A stretch of DNA of 64,000 bases from positions 620,001 to 684,000 of the forward strand of contig AP025576.1 of assembly GCA_022845955.1 (NCBI GenBank), given 5' to 3'. Below, piece by piece: positions 16,015 through 24,979 of the stretch (its first letter is position 1; each line of letters opens with the position of its first letter). Source of the DNA: Lachnospiraceae bacterium. Lineage in GTDB: Bacteria > Bacillota > Clostridia > Lachnospirales > Lachnospiraceae. Made by a program: the position numbers and the translations under genes. The notes beneath the pieces were generated by a model that saw nothing but the letters and a program-made list of their open reading frames with translations, was not told the DNA's origin and did no database searches.

Positions 16015-17010
16015 ATGTTAGATAATAAAACCATACTGATTACAGGCGGTACCGGCTCGTTTGGAAAAAGCTTTACCAAATACGTACTGGCCCATTATAA
16101 CCCCAGGAAAATTATTATTTATTCCAGAGATGAGTACAAGCAGTTTGTCATGCAGAATGAGTTCAAAGAATACGAATCCAAAATGAGGTATTTCATCGGG
16201 GATGTAAGAGATAAGGAACGTCTCAAAAGAGCTTTTGAGGGTGTGGATTATGTCATTCATGCGGCTGCGCTGAAGCAGGTGCCCGCCTGCGAATATAATC
16301 CCAACGAAGCGATCCGTACCAACATTAACGGTGCCCAGAATGTCATCGATGCGGCTCTGGATACCAATGTGAAGAGGGTGGTGGCCCTTTCCACGGATAA
16401 AGCGGTAAATCCGGTGAATCTGTACGGAGGAACCAAACTGGTAAGTGATAAGCTGTTTGTGGCAGCCAATGCCTATGCGGGGAACAAGGACATCAATTTC
16501 TCCATTGTGCGCTATGGAAATGTGGCGGGAAGCCGCGGATCCATCATCCCGGTGTTTGCAAATATTATTAAAAACGGCGGCACTGAGCTTCCTATCACCG
16601 ATTTCCGTATGACACGGTTCTGGATCAGCCTTACGGAGGGCGTGGAACTGGTGATCAAAGCGCTGACGGAAGCAAAGGGCGGGGAAACCTTTATCAGCAG
16701 AATCCCTTCCTTTAAGGTGACGGACTTGGCCGAGGCTATGCTGCCCGGCTGCAAAATGAAGGAAATCGGTATCCGTCCGGGAGAAAAGCTTCATGAAATC
16801 ATGGTTACCACGGAGGATTCTTTTAATACCTATGAATATGATAAGCATTTCATAGTCTATCCCCAGGTGGTATTCAATGACAGACAGGTACCGGATATGA
16901 GCGGAACCAAGGTGCCGGAAGGCTTTTCCTACAGCTCCGGAAACAATACCGAATGGCTTACCGTAGAGGATATCAGAGAGCTTCTTAAAACGGTGGATTT
17001 GGAAAAATAA
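16015..17010 (+). CDS. pseB: UDP-GlcNAc 4,6-dehydratase (inverting)
   Basis: First step of pseudaminic acid synthesis: UDP-GlcNAc is dehydrated with C5 inversion to the 4-keto-6-deoxy-L-arabino sugar. The 331-residue soluble SDR enzyme has the NAD(P) loop TGGTGSFG (10-17), HAAALKQVPACEYNP, and the active-site block with Asp128, Lys129 and Tyr137 (STDKAVNPVNLYGGTK), then RYGNVAGSRGSIIPVF. Keeping Tyr137, and lacking membrane segments, separates it from the PglF-type protein at 48717. AGGAAAG precedes ATG. The next step is encoded by pseC, 109 bp downstream. Confidence 0.93.
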   Translation: MLDNKTILITGGTGSFGKSFTKYVLAHYNPRKIIIYSRDEYKQFVMQNEFKEYESKMRYFIGDVRDKERLKRAFEGVDYVIHAAALKQVPACEYNPNEAIRTNINGAQNVIDAALDTNVKRVVALSTDKAVNPVNLYGGTKLVSDKLFVAANAYAGNKDINFSIVRYGNVAGSRGSIIPVFANIIKNGGTELPITDFRMTRFWISLTEGVELVIKALTEAKGGETFISRIPSFKVTDLAEAMLPGCKMKEIGIRPGEKLHEIMVTTEDSFNTYEYDKHFIVYPQVVFNDRQVPDMSGTKVPEGFSYSSGNNTEWLTVEDIRELLKTVDLEK

Positions 17011-17061
17011 AGAAAACAGGCAGAGGGGGCCCGCAGGGTTTCTTACTCTTACGGGCGACCG

Positions 17062-17096
17062 GAGGAGAGGGGGCTTCGGAAGGGCACCCTCCTTTT
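17062..17096 (+). terminator. Weak attenuator-like hairpin between pseB and pseC
   Basis: AGGAG-AGGG pairs imperfectly with CCCTCCT (two-base bulge) around a GC-rich loop and is followed by TTTT. It could reduce read-through from pseB into pseC. The fold is imperfect and the T-run short, so this is a tentative call. Confidence 0.3.
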
Positions 17097-17119
17097 GCGT
17101 TCGGGAAAGGACAGGCATT

Positions 17120-18334
17120 ATGAAAGAAGATATGAATAACATTCCTGCTATAGACGGCGGTAGGCCGGTAAGGGATACCAAGATTTTTTATGGACACCAG
17201 TATCTGGATGAAGCGGATTACCAGGCGGTTCTGGATGTCCTGAAAAGCGATTATCTTACCTGCGGACCCAAAATAGAAGAGCTGGAGGACAGGCTGTGCC
17301 GGCTGACAGGAGCCGGACATGCCGTGTCGGTGAGCAATGGGACGGCAGCCTTACATATCGCCTGTCTGGCGGCGGGTGTAGGGCCTGGAGATGAAGTCAT
17401 AACCACCCCCATTACTTTTGCCGCCTCTGCAAACTGCGCGCTGTACTGCGGGGCAAAGCCGGTATTTGCGGATATCAATGATAAAACCTATGAAATCGAT
17501 CCGGACAGTGTGGAAGGCTGCATTACCGAAAAAACAAAGGCGGTGGTGGCAGTGGACTATACCGGGCAGTCTGCCGATCTGAGGGCGCTTCGGAAAATCT
17601 GTGATGCCCGCGGCCTTATCCTGATTACGGACGGCGCGCATTCCATCGGTACTTTTTATGAGGGGAAACCTACCGGATCCATTGCGGATATGACCACCTT
17701 CAGCTTCCATCCGGTAAAAACCGTAACAGCGGGGGAAGGCGGGGCGGTAATGACCGACAGCGACGAGATGTACAAGCGTCTGATGCTGTTTGGCAGACAT
17801 GGGATTACCAGAAACCCGGACTGGATGGAAAATCCCCCCGACGGCCCCTGGTATTATGAGCAGGTAGAACTGGGATATAACTATCGCATGACAGATATGC
17901 AGGCTGCTCTTCTCATCAGCCAGCTTGACAAGCTGGAAATGTTCAAAGCCCGCCGGAAGGAAATTGTAAAACGCTATAACGAAGCTTTTTCCCGGATTCC
18001 CCAGGTGATGGTGCAGGAGGAAATCCCGGAGTCGGATACCACCAGACACCTGTATATCCTGCGTATCAGACCCGAAACGCTGCGCATTGGAAGAAAAGAA
18101 TTTTTTGAGGCGCTGGAAGCAGAAAATATCTGCTGTAATGTCCACTATATTCCGACCTATTATTTCCCGTATTATCAGAAGCTGGGATATAAAAAAGGAT
18201 TATGCCCCAAAGCGGAGAAGCTGTATGAAGAAATTATCAGCCTTCCGCTGTATTACGGCATGAGTGACAAGGATGTGGGGGATGTGATTGCGGCGGTGGA
18301 GAAAATTGCCGCCTATTATGCAGAAAAAATATGA
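17120..18334 (+). CDS. pseC: UDP-4-amino-4,6-dideoxy-N-acetyl-beta-L-altrosamine transaminase
   Basis: A PLP-dependent DegT/DnrJ/EryC1 aminotransferase of 404 residues that aminates the PseB product at C4. The fold-I landmarks are visible: SNGTAALHIACLAAGVGPGD, ITFAASANCALYCGAKPVF, LITDGAHSIG (the PLP-ring Asp), and the PLP lysine Lys200 in FSFHPVKTVTAGEGG. HPVKT is typical of PseC rather than of PglE or WecE. C-terminal HYIPTYYFPYYQ completes the active site. AAAGGA precedes ATG. Confidence 0.93.
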   Translation: MKEDMNNIPAIDGGRPVRDTKIFYGHQYLDEADYQAVLDVLKSDYLTCGPKIEELEDRLCRLTGAGHAVSVSNGTAALHIACLAAGVGPGDEVITTPITFAASANCALYCGAKPVFADINDKTYEIDPDSVEGCITEKTKAVVAVDYTGQSADLRALRKICDARGLILITDGAHSIGTFYEGKPTGSIADMTTFSFHPVKTVTAGEGGAVMTDSDEMYKRLMLFGRHGITRNPDWMENPPDGPWYYEQVELGYNYRMTDMQAALLISQLDKLEMFKARRKEIVKRYNEAFSRIPQVMVQEEIPESDTTRHLYILRIRPETLRIGRKEFFEALEAENICCNVHYIPTYYFPYYQKLGYKKGLCPKAEKLYEEIISLPLYYGMSDKDVGDVIAAVEKIAAYYAEKI

Positions 18335-18372
18335 GGAAAGACAGAACCTGACGAATGGCTGAAGGAGAGAGT

Positions 18373-19848
18373 ATGCAGACAGAAGAAAGGAAGAGCGGGG
18401 GAACGGGGAGGCATTTTGAGGATATAATCCCTGAAAGCAGAGGACGGATCTGGAATTTCCTTATCTGGGGCAGTGTTGTTTTTTTTACACTGCTTTACCT
18501 GTCATTGATTTTTAATAATAATGTATGGACGGATGAAATATTCAGTATGAATCTGTTCCGTGAAAACTTCGGGCAGATTGTCAGGGATACGGCAGCGGAT
18601 GTGCATCCTCCCCTGTACTATTTCCTGGGACGTTTTTTCCGGCTGCTGTTTGGGGAAAGCCTTCAGGTCCAGAAGGTACTGACCATAATCCCCATGAGCC
18701 TGACCTTGGTTCTTGGTGCTACCAAAGTCCGCCGGTTTTTCGGAAACGGCGTATCTTTTCTGTTTCTTATTTTTTTAGGCTGCATTCCCTGTTCCATGGA
18801 ATATGCGGTACAGGTACGCATGTACTCCTGGGCGCTGCTGTGTGTGACTGCCTGTGGGCTTGCTGCCTGGGAAGTTTACAGGGAGGGCGGATGGCTTTCC
18901 TGGATTATGCTCAGTGTATCGGCGGTGGCGGCGGCATATCTGCATTATTTTTCTTTTGTGTCTGTAATTATTATTAACGGGCTCTTGCTTCTCGTCCTGC
19001 TTTTGACCCGGGATAACCGGAAAAAACTGGGGAAATGGTTACTGTTTTCCCTGGCTATGGTGGCGGCATATCTGCCATGGCTGCCTTACTTTTACGCCCA
19101 GGTGACCAGAGTGGAAGCGGGCTACTGGATACCGCCTATTACGGCGGAAACTGTCTGGAGTTATTTTGAATGGGCCTTCGGCCTGGAACCCATCCCCCAG
19201 ACTGCTTTTGTATACCTGGGAATTTCCCTGCTGGCCGGCATGTTCTGTCTGCTTCTTATGAAAAAAAAGGAGAGGGGAATGCGGGAAAAAGGAGGGTTTG
19301 CCCTTTTGTGCATGGCAGTCCCCGCACTTACGGCAGCGGTAGGAATTGTCCTTTCGTTGATAAAACAGCCCATTTACCGGGATCAATATGTGTTTCCGGC
19401 AATGGGGCTGTTCTGCCTGTTTCTGGCGATAGGATTTGGAAGGATCCGGAAAGAGGCGGCTGTCCTCCTCCTTGCGTTTGTGCTGTTTACAGGCGCTGTT
19501 TCCTACCGGGATGAATACCGGGCGGAGTATAAAGCCACACTGACGGATCAGACAGAGGAGTTCTTCCGGGAAAACCTGGGAGAGGACGATTTCGTGGTAT
19601 ATAATTATCAGGCGTATTACTTTAATTATAAGTATTATTTTCCGGAGGACAGGCTTTTTTATGTCCGGGATGTGGATTTGTCACAGGATTTTGATGAAAT
19701 CTGGTTTTTGGATACGGATTTTGAATGGGATTTTGTCCCGGATCAAATCATCCCCTACAATCTGCAGATAGAATATGTGGGACATTATGGAATTGAATAC
19801 AATGAGTTCGATCTCTACCGGGTGACCAAAGGGGGGAGTGCGGAATGA
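18373..19848 (+). CDS. GT39/ArnT-like membrane glycosyltransferase
   Basis: A multi-pass GT-C protein of 491 residues. After the first membrane segment it has NVWTDEIFSMNLFRENFGQI and DVHPPLYYFLGRFF, the acidic loop and HPPLYY pattern of GT39 (PMT/ArnT-like) enzymes, which use polyprenyl-phosphate sugars as donors outside the membrane. About ten further hydrophobic segments follow, then a soluble C-terminal part. ATG 18373 is preferred over ATG 18355 because AAGGAG stands properly before it. The donor could come from a GtrB-like enzyme (2507 or 43146), which is an inference. Confidence 0.8.
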   Translation: MQTEERKSGGTGRHFEDIIPESRGRIWNFLIWGSVVFFTLLYLSLIFNNNVWTDEIFSMNLFRENFGQIVRDTAADVHPPLYYFLGRFFRLLFGESLQVQKVLTIIPMSLTLVLGATKVRRFFGNGVSFLFLIFLGCIPCSMEYAVQVRMYSWALLCVTACGLAAWEVYREGGWLSWIMLSVSAVAAAYLHYFSFVSVIIINGLLLLVLLLTRDNRKKLGKWLLFSLAMVAAYLPWLPYFYAQVTRVEAGYWIPPITAETVWSYFEWAFGLEPIPQTAFVYLGISLLAGMFCLLLMKKKERGMREKGGFALLCMAVPALTAAVGIVLSLIKQPIYRDQYVFPAMGLFCLFLAIGFGRIRKEAAVLLLAFVLFTGAVSYRDEYRAEYKATLTDQTEEFFRENLGEDDFVVYNYQAYYFNYKYYFPEDRLFYVRDVDLSQDFDEIWFLDTDFEWDFVPDQIIPYNLQIEYVGHYGIEYNEFDLYRVTKGGSAE

Positions 19849-20873
19849 AACTGAGCGTTATTGTTCCTGTTTATAATACGGCAGGTGAGGGCAAGCTGGA
19901 GTATTGCCTGGATTCCCTGGTGAAGCAGACCTATAAGGATATGGAAATAATCGCTGTGGACGACTGCTCCACGGATCATTCCCTGGAAATCCTCCGGCGT
20001 TATGAAAGGCAATACCCGGAACGGTTCCGGGCGGTGCATTCCCCGGAAAACCGGAAGCAGGGCGGTGCAAAGAATCTGGGACTGTCCCTGGCAAAGGGAG
20101 AGTGGATTGGTTTTATTGACAGCGACGACTGGATAACACCGGATATGTATGAGGTCATGCTGGCCCGGGCGGAAGAAACCGGAGCGGATATGGTGGGCTG
20201 TGATTATTGCCTGACCCATGAACACAGCATGAAGGAGGGGCAGGTGGTCCCCAATAACAAGCCGTCACAAACAGGGGTGCTGGATCATGAGAAATATGCC
20301 TCCCTTATTCTGGACAGCGGAAGCCTGGTGGTAAAAATCTACCGGCGTGAAATTATCCTCGGCTGTGACAGCCGTTTCCCGGAAGGTATTTTTTATGAGG
20401 ACAATGCCCTGGGGAATACCTGGATGCTGCGGGCCACGAACTTTGCTTATATCCCCAGGGCCATGTATTATTATTACCAGCATGAAGAATCCACCGTGCA
20501 TACCATCACCTGGAAACGGTGTGAGGACAGAATGGAAGCCGGCCGTATCATGGTGGCGGAGGCAAAGAAATACGGATTCCTGGACGCATATTATAAGGAA
20601 CTGGAATGCAGCTTCACAGTCCTGTTTTATGTGAATACCCTCTTTACTTATATGTTCGGCGTGAAAAAAAAGGAGCTGTCCTTCGTGAAGGCTTTGGGAA
20701 AAGAGATGCGTGATACGTTCCCCGGCTTTCAGGATAATCCGTACTACCAACAGCGTTTTAATGAAGAAGAGAAAAAGCTGGTGCGTCTGCAGCAGAAGTC
20801 TTCCCTGGGATTCATGCTTTATTTTTCCCTGTTGTGGGCATACCGGAATTTCAGGAAAGGGAACAAGAAATGA
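19845..20873 (+). CDS. Glycosyltransferase family 2
   Basis: A 342-residue GT2 enzyme: LSVIVPVYNTAGEGKLEYCL, IAVDDCSTDHSLEIL, NRKQGGAKNLGLSLAKGEW and the metal-binding GFIDSDDWITPDMYE, followed by GIFYEDNALGNTWM, an acceptor or catalytic-base region. The start codon overlaps the stop of the GT39-like gene (ATGA), and its own stop overlaps the next gene, so three genes are translationally coupled. It probably adds a sugar near the pseudaminic acid residue of the second glycan; the linkage is unknown. Confidence 0.88.
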   Translation: MKLSVIVPVYNTAGEGKLEYCLDSLVKQTYKDMEIIAVDDCSTDHSLEILRRYERQYPERFRAVHSPENRKQGGAKNLGLSLAKGEWIGFIDSDDWITPDMYEVMLARAEETGADMVGCDYCLTHEHSMKEGQVVPNNKPSQTGVLDHEKYASLILDSGSLVVKIYRREIILGCDSRFPEGIFYEDNALGNTWMLRATNFAYIPRAMYYYYQHEESTVHTITWKRCEDRMEAGRIMVAEAKKYGFLDAYYKELECSFTVLFYVNTLFTYMFGVKKKELSFVKALGKEMRDTFPGFQDNPYYQQRFNEEEKKLVRLQQKSSLGFMLYFSLLWAYRNFRKGNKK

Positions 20874-22183
20874 GAGCAGCATTGATAGGGGCGGGAGAAG
20901 AATCCCTTCATACGATACAAAAAGCACAGGAGCTGGGAGTCCGGGTGACGGCGCTGGACGGAAATCCCCGGGCGGCGGGCCTGGCGGCGGCCGATGAGGG
21001 CCTGACAGTGGATATAGCGGATGAAAAAGCTGTGCTGGAGGCGCTGCGGTACAGAAAGCCGGATTTTCTGATAACAGGGCCGATCGGCAGGTATCTGACA
21101 ACCGCGGGAGCTGTGAATGATGCGCTGGGGCTTCCCGGAATCAGCAGGCAGGCCGCGGTGCTTTGTACGGACAAATATCTGTTTCATAGAAAGCTGCAGG
21201 AAAAGGGACTCAGGAACTGCCATTGCTATCTGCTTGCGGCAGGGGAACCAATTTCCAAAGATGCTTACGCAGATCTTGGTTTTCCCGCTATTTTAAAGCC
21301 CAGGTATGGTTCCGGCAGCAGGGGGATTTTTTTTCTCGAGGAGAGAGCGCAGCTGGAAGAGGCTTTGCCCGGGCTGTGTGCGGCAGGTGTGCCGGCGGGG
21401 TCCGGTAGAAAGCCGCAGGAGCGGATTCCGGAAGAGGATTATGTGCTGGAGGAAGCTGTGGGCGGTGTAGAATACGGCGTGGATGCCGCAATGGACGGAG
21501 AGCGGTTTTGTATGATCCTGCTGCGCCGAAAGCTGCTGACGGCGCCGCCTGCCCGCCAGGCGGTGGGGTATCTCTCCATTGCTCCCGGGGGGAGCGGCGC
21601 GGATGCACGGCTTTGTGAGAGGGCGGAGGCTTACCTGTCGGAGGTGACCGCCCTGCTGGGACTGAAAAACTGTCTCCTGCATGCGGATTTGATGATAGGG
21701 GAAGACCATATTTTTGCCATAGAACTGTCGGCACGGCCCTCCGGCCATAATCTGCATAATCTCTTCACGCCTATGGCAACGGGGGTGGATATGGCCGGGC
21801 AGTATATCCGCAGCCGCTGCGGCATGGCCTGTTCTTATGTGCCGGAAAAGACGGAAAAGCTGATGATCCATTATTTCGATTTGGAAGAATGTCTCGTAAA
21901 GAGCGTACCGGAACCGGGCGGACTGAAGCTGCCGGAGGGGATTGTGCTGAGGGCCTGGAACTGTACCATCAAGCCGGGGGATTCGATGGAAAAGGTATCC
22001 ACCGGGCATTCGCTTATGGGGCGGGGCTATTTTATCCTGCAGGCGGAAGAAGGGCTTCAACAAAGTGCGGACGAAACCGAAGGTATGCTGAAGCATGCCG
22101 CCGATGGGGTGCTTGGGCAGTTTGACGTGGAACGGTTATATTTTAAGAAAAAGCCGGAGATTTTTGTGGAATATTGCCTTTGA
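20870..22183 (+). CDS. ATP-grasp ligase of unknown substrate
   Basis: A 437-residue ATP-grasp enzyme starting at ATG 20870 (ATGA overlap). MRAALIGAGEESLHTIQKAQ and VTALDGNPRAAGLAAADEG form the pre-ATP-grasp domain. TDKYLFHRKLQEKGL, FPAILKPRYGSGSRGIF, EDYVLEEAVGGVEYGVDAAM and the metal-binding FAIELSARPSGHNLHNLF form the ATP-grasp fold. These enzymes activate a carboxylate as acyl phosphate and join it to an amine or thiol. In a pseudaminic acid cluster, N-acylation of a 4- or 7-amino sugar is an attractive role, but no substrate can be named. Confidence 0.82.
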   Translation: MRAALIGAGEESLHTIQKAQELGVRVTALDGNPRAAGLAAADEGLTVDIADEKAVLEALRYRKPDFLITGPIGRYLTTAGAVNDALGLPGISRQAAVLCTDKYLFHRKLQEKGLRNCHCYLLAAGEPISKDAYADLGFPAILKPRYGSGSRGIFFLEERAQLEEALPGLCAAGVPAGSGRKPQERIPEEDYVLEEAVGGVEYGVDAAMDGERFCMILLRRKLLTAPPARQAVGYLSIAPGGSGADARLCERAEAYLSEVTALLGLKNCLLHADLMIGEDHIFAIELSARPSGHNLHNLFTPMATGVDMAGQYIRSRCGMACSYVPEKTEKLMIHYFDLEECLVKSVPEPGGLKLPEGIVLRAWNCTIKPGDSMEKVSTGHSLMGRGYFILQAEEGLQQSADETEGMLKHAADGVLGQFDVERLYFKKKPEIFVEYCL

Positions 22184-22208
22184 ACAGAAGGATAAAATCC
22201 GGTATAAT
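22180..22208 (+). promoter_or_regulatory. Promoter at the end of the ATP-grasp gene
   Basis: TTGAAC (22180-22185), 17 nt, TATAAT (22203-22208). Transcription would begin near 22215, just ahead of a terminator hairpin, giving either a 50-nt RNA or the attenuated leader of the MATE gene. Confidence 0.55.
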
Positions 22209-22218
22209 AGGAATACAG

Positions 22219-22265
22219 CGTGTGGCATAACTGCGTAAATCCGGTTGACTGCCACACGTTTTTTT
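22219..22265 (+). terminator. Intrinsic terminator 1 in the MATE leader
   Basis: CGTGTGGCA (22219-22227) pairs with TGCCACACG (22250-22258) and is followed by seven T residues (22259-22265). It is the best intrinsic terminator in the window. It can end the pseB-ATP-grasp unit and also catches RNA started at the 22180-22208 promoter. Confidence 0.8.
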
Positions 22266-22294
22266 GTGTGTATGGGGAAGCCGGAGTAATCTAA

Positions 22295-22324
22295 GGAACC
22301 GTCCGGATTTGCCCGTACGGTTGC
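22295..22324. repeat. Dispersed palindromic repeat, degenerate copy
   Basis: AACCGT (22297-22302) and ACGGTT (22317-22322) with TCCGGA inside the left half match the 30-bp subfamily seen at 2459-2488. It stands between the two related terminators of the MATE leader. Confidence 0.6.
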
Positions 22325-22344
22325 TAAAATAATTCTATAAGGGA

Positions 22345-22439
22345 ATTCCGCGGCAGTATCGAATAATAGAATGCGCGGAATACAAAGCGTGTGGCCAGAG
22401 GCATAAATCCAGCTCTCAATGGCACGCGCTTATTTTTTT
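22345..22439 (+). terminator. Leader hairpin plus intrinsic terminator 2 before the MATE gene
   Basis: ATTCCGCG (22345-22352) pairs with CGCGGAAT (22374-22381). It is followed at once by a second stem (AAGCGTGTGGCC... with GGCACGCGCTT, 22385-22431) and seven T residues (22433-22439). The second stem shares GGAATACA, GCGTGTGGC and TAAATCC with terminator 1, so the two appear duplicated. A hairpin followed by a terminator 72 nt upstream of a transporter start resembles an attenuator or riboswitch expression platform. Confidence 0.55.
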
Positions 22440-22511
22440 GCCGGGCTTATGCATACGGTCAGCGCACCGGCATGTATAGGGCTTGTATTCATAATCAGGA
22501 GGTTATTTAAA

Positions 22512-23918
22512 ATGGAAGCAAAAGCAAATGCGTTTTTGGAAACGGAGAAAGTGGGCACTTTGATGGGCAAATATGCCGTGCCCTGTATTATTTCACTGCT
22601 GGTGGCGGCACTGTATAATATCGTGGATCAGATATTTATCGCAAATGCCGGTTATTTAGGTTCTTATGGAAATGCAGCCAATACGGTAGTGTTCCCGCTG
22701 ACAGTGGTGGCGCTGGCGGCTGCCGTAATGATCGGGGACGGCTGTTGTGCTTTTGTAAGTATCAGCCTGGGGGCCAATCAAAAGGAAAATGCACACAGAA
22801 GCATCGGAAGTGCGGTAATTTTGTGTGTCCTGGCCGGCCTGGTGCTGACGGCTGTTTATTTTTTGTTCCGGGATCCCATCCTTACCATGTTCGGCGGAAG
22901 GGTCAATGAAGAAACCTTTCAATATGCCAAAGAATATTTTATCTACATTTCCATGGGGATTCCATTCTATATGTTCGGCCAGGCCATGAATCCGATCATC
23001 CGTTCCGACGGAAGTCCTAAATTCGCCATGGTTTCCACGTTGGCAGGAGCCGTAATCAATATAATATTAGATCCTCTGTTTATTTTTGTGTTCCGGTGGG
23101 GGATGATGGGAGCGGCGGTTGCCACGGTAATCGGTCAGGTAGTAACGGCGGCTCTGGCCGTTTGGTATTTGTTCCATATGAAGGCTGTCAGACTGGAAAA
23201 GAAGAGCTTTCATTTATCCGGAAGGCTGGCGGGGAAATTTCTTCCGCTGGGAATCTGCAGCTTTTTGTCACAGATTTCCCTTGTGGCGGCCATGGCGGCT
23301 ATCAACAATATGATTCGCAAATACGGCGCCCTGGATCCGGTTTTCTGCAAGACGGAATATGCCCAGATTCCGATGGCGGTAGTGGGAATCGTCATGAAAT
23401 TCTTCCAGATAGTCATTTCCATATCCGTGGGAATGGCGGCAGGCTGCATTCCCATAGTAGGGTATAATATCGGGGCGGGAAGAAAGGACAGGGCCAGGGC
23501 ACTTTTTACCCGGCTGCTGACGGCGGAGGCGGTTGTGGGTGCGGTTGCTTTTCTTATTGTAGAGCTGTTCCCGCGGCAGCTCATTGCGGTATTCGGGGCA
23601 GCCAATGAAAGTGTATATTATACGGATTTTGCAGTGAAATCCTTCCGTATTTATCTTTGTATGATGATTTTCGCCTGTGTGAATAAGGCTACCTTTATAT
23701 ATTTACAGTCTCTGGGAAAAGCGTTTTTGTCAACGGCGCTCTCGATGGTGCGGGAGGTGGTGTTCGGTGTTGGTTTTGCTCTGCTGCTGCCGCTGTTATT
23801 CGGCCTGGACGGGGTATTGTATTCCATGCCGGTATCCGATATTCTTACCTTTCTGGTTTCGGCAGTCATAATCCGGTATACTTACCGGACATTGAAGGCA
23901 GACCCCTGTTTCATTTAA
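22512..23918 (+). CDS. MATE family transporter
   Basis: A 468-residue membrane protein of the MATE (NorM/DinF) family with twelve predicted membrane segments in two halves. Landmarks are MGKYAVPCIISLLVAALYNI, VDQIFIANAGYLGSYGNAAN, GDGCCAFVSISLGANQKENA and the second-half equivalents VGIVMKFFQIVISISVGMAAG and GYNIGAGRKDRARAL. ATG 22512 is chosen because AGGAGG precedes it. Family members exchange cations for drugs or metabolites. MATE and Wzx flippases are both in the MOP superfamily, but the sequence is closer to MATE. The stop overlaps the convergent pseI gene by 3-4 nt. Confidence 0.88.
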   Translation: MEAKANAFLETEKVGTLMGKYAVPCIISLLVAALYNIVDQIFIANAGYLGSYGNAANTVVFPLTVVALAAAVMIGDGCCAFVSISLGANQKENAHRSIGSAVILCVLAGLVLTAVYFLFRDPILTMFGGRVNEETFQYAKEYFIYISMGIPFYMFGQAMNPIIRSDGSPKFAMVSTLAGAVINIILDPLFIFVFRWGMMGAAVATVIGQVVTAALAVWYLFHMKAVRLEKKSFHLSGRLAGKFLPLGICSFLSQISLVAAMAAINNMIRKYGALDPVFCKTEYAQIPMAVVGIVMKFFQIVISISVGMAAGCIPIVGYNIGAGRKDRARALFTRLLTAEAVVGAVAFLIVELFPRQLIAVFGAANESVYYTDFAVKSFRIYLCMMIFACVNKATFIYLQSLGKAFLSTALSMVREVVFGVGFALLLPLLFGLDGVLYSMPVSDILTFLVSAVIIRYTYRTLKADPCFI

Positions 23919-24979
23919 AGCGGCTGTCCGTTGATCAAATCCCAGGACAGCGGCGTACCCCTGCGGATATCGCAGGCCGCCTTCTGCCCCAGTATCTGAT
24001 CATAATACATGGTGTGCAGCCCGTTGCCCGGGCGGATGGAACGGACATTTTCGGAGGTCAGGGCTTCCCCGCGGAAAATATCCTGAACGGCAAAGAGCGA
24101 ACGGGCGCCCTCGTGTTCAAGCTCCTGCTTGGGAGTGAGACGGAATTCCGGCGATCCCAGGGCTTTTTCCATGATACGGATATTCTTTACCATTTCGGCA
24201 AATTCTTCCGGCTCCATGGAGAAGGCTCCGTCGGGGCCTCCGTCACTGCGCCGCAGTGTCAGATGCTTTTCCACCATTTTAACCCCGAGAGCGATGGAAC
24301 CGGAAGCAACGGCAGGGCCCATCGTATGATCGGAAAGCCCCATCAGACAGTCAAAGGCGGTTCCCAGGGTAGGAATCATATTCAGGTTGATATCCTCATA
24401 AGGGGTGGGATAGGAGGAAACACACTTCAAAAGCATGATGTCTTCATTTCCTTCCTCGCGGCATACCCGGAGGGCGCGTTCTATATCCTCCAGATGTGCG
24501 ATTCCTGTGGCAAATATGACAGGCTTATGGAGGCGGGCAATCTTACGGATGAGAGGAATATCGTTGATTTCATAGGAAGCCAGCTTGTAGGCGGGCATAT
24601 TCATAGATTCCATAAAATCTACGGCGGTAAAATCAAAAGGGGAGGAGAAGCATTCCATTCCCAGCCGGTTTGCCTCTTCCATCAGCCGGGGCTGCCAGTC
24701 CCAGGGGGTATAGGCCTCCTGATACAGCTTGTACAGAGTGGTTCCGTCCCAGATGGTTCCCTGGGTGATTTGAAAACAAGTGTCCTCGCAGTCCATGGTT
24801 ATGGTGTCCGGGGTAAAGGTCTGCAGCTTGACGGCATCGGCTCCCGCCTCTTTGGCGGCATGTATGATTTCCATGGCGCGGCCGTAATCCTGAAGGTGGT
24901 TGGCCGACATTTCGGCTACGATGAAAACAGGAGCGTCTTTACCCACTTTACGGGAGCCGATGGTAAAATTTTTATTCAT
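23915..24979 (-). CDS. pseI: Pseudaminic acid synthase
   Basis: Condenses 2,4-diacetamido-2,4,6-trideoxy-L-altrose with phosphoenolpyruvate to give pseudaminic acid. The 354-residue protein has the NeuB-type TIM barrel (FIVAEMSANHLQDYGRAMEI, GADAVKLQTFTPDTIT, SSPFDFTAVDFMESMNMPAY, KLASYEINDIPLI, GLSDHTMG, VEKHLTL) and a C-terminal SAF domain (ARSLFAVQDIFRGEALTSEN onward). The SPFD and ASYEI wording favours PseI over sialic acid synthase. The start ATG (24977-24979) overlaps the decarboxylase stop in TGATG, with AGAGAGG upstream. Confidence 0.92.
   Translation of the reverse strand: MNKNFTIGSRKVGKDAPVFIVAEMSANHLQDYGRAMEIIHAAKEAGADAVKLQTFTPDTITMDCEDTCFQITQGTIWDGTTLYKLYQEAYTPWDWQPRLMEEANRLGMECFSSPFDFTAVDFMESMNMPAYKLASYEINDIPLIRKIARLHKPVIFATGIAHLEDIERALRVCREEGNEDIMLLKCVSSYPTPYEDINLNMIPTLGTAFDCLMGLSDHTMGPAVASGSIALGVKMVEKHLTLRRSDGGPDGAFSMEPEEFAEMVKNIRIMEKALGSPEFRLTPKQELEHEGARSLFAVQDIFRGEALTSENVRSIRPGNGLHTMYYDQILGQKAACDIRRGTPLSWDLINGQPL

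Noticed and set aside
22512-23918. The MATE protein as the Wzx flippase of glycan 2
   Set aside because: Its motifs are those of MATE/DinF transporters, it has its own attenuated leader, and a PglK-like ABC exporter is a better flippase candidate.
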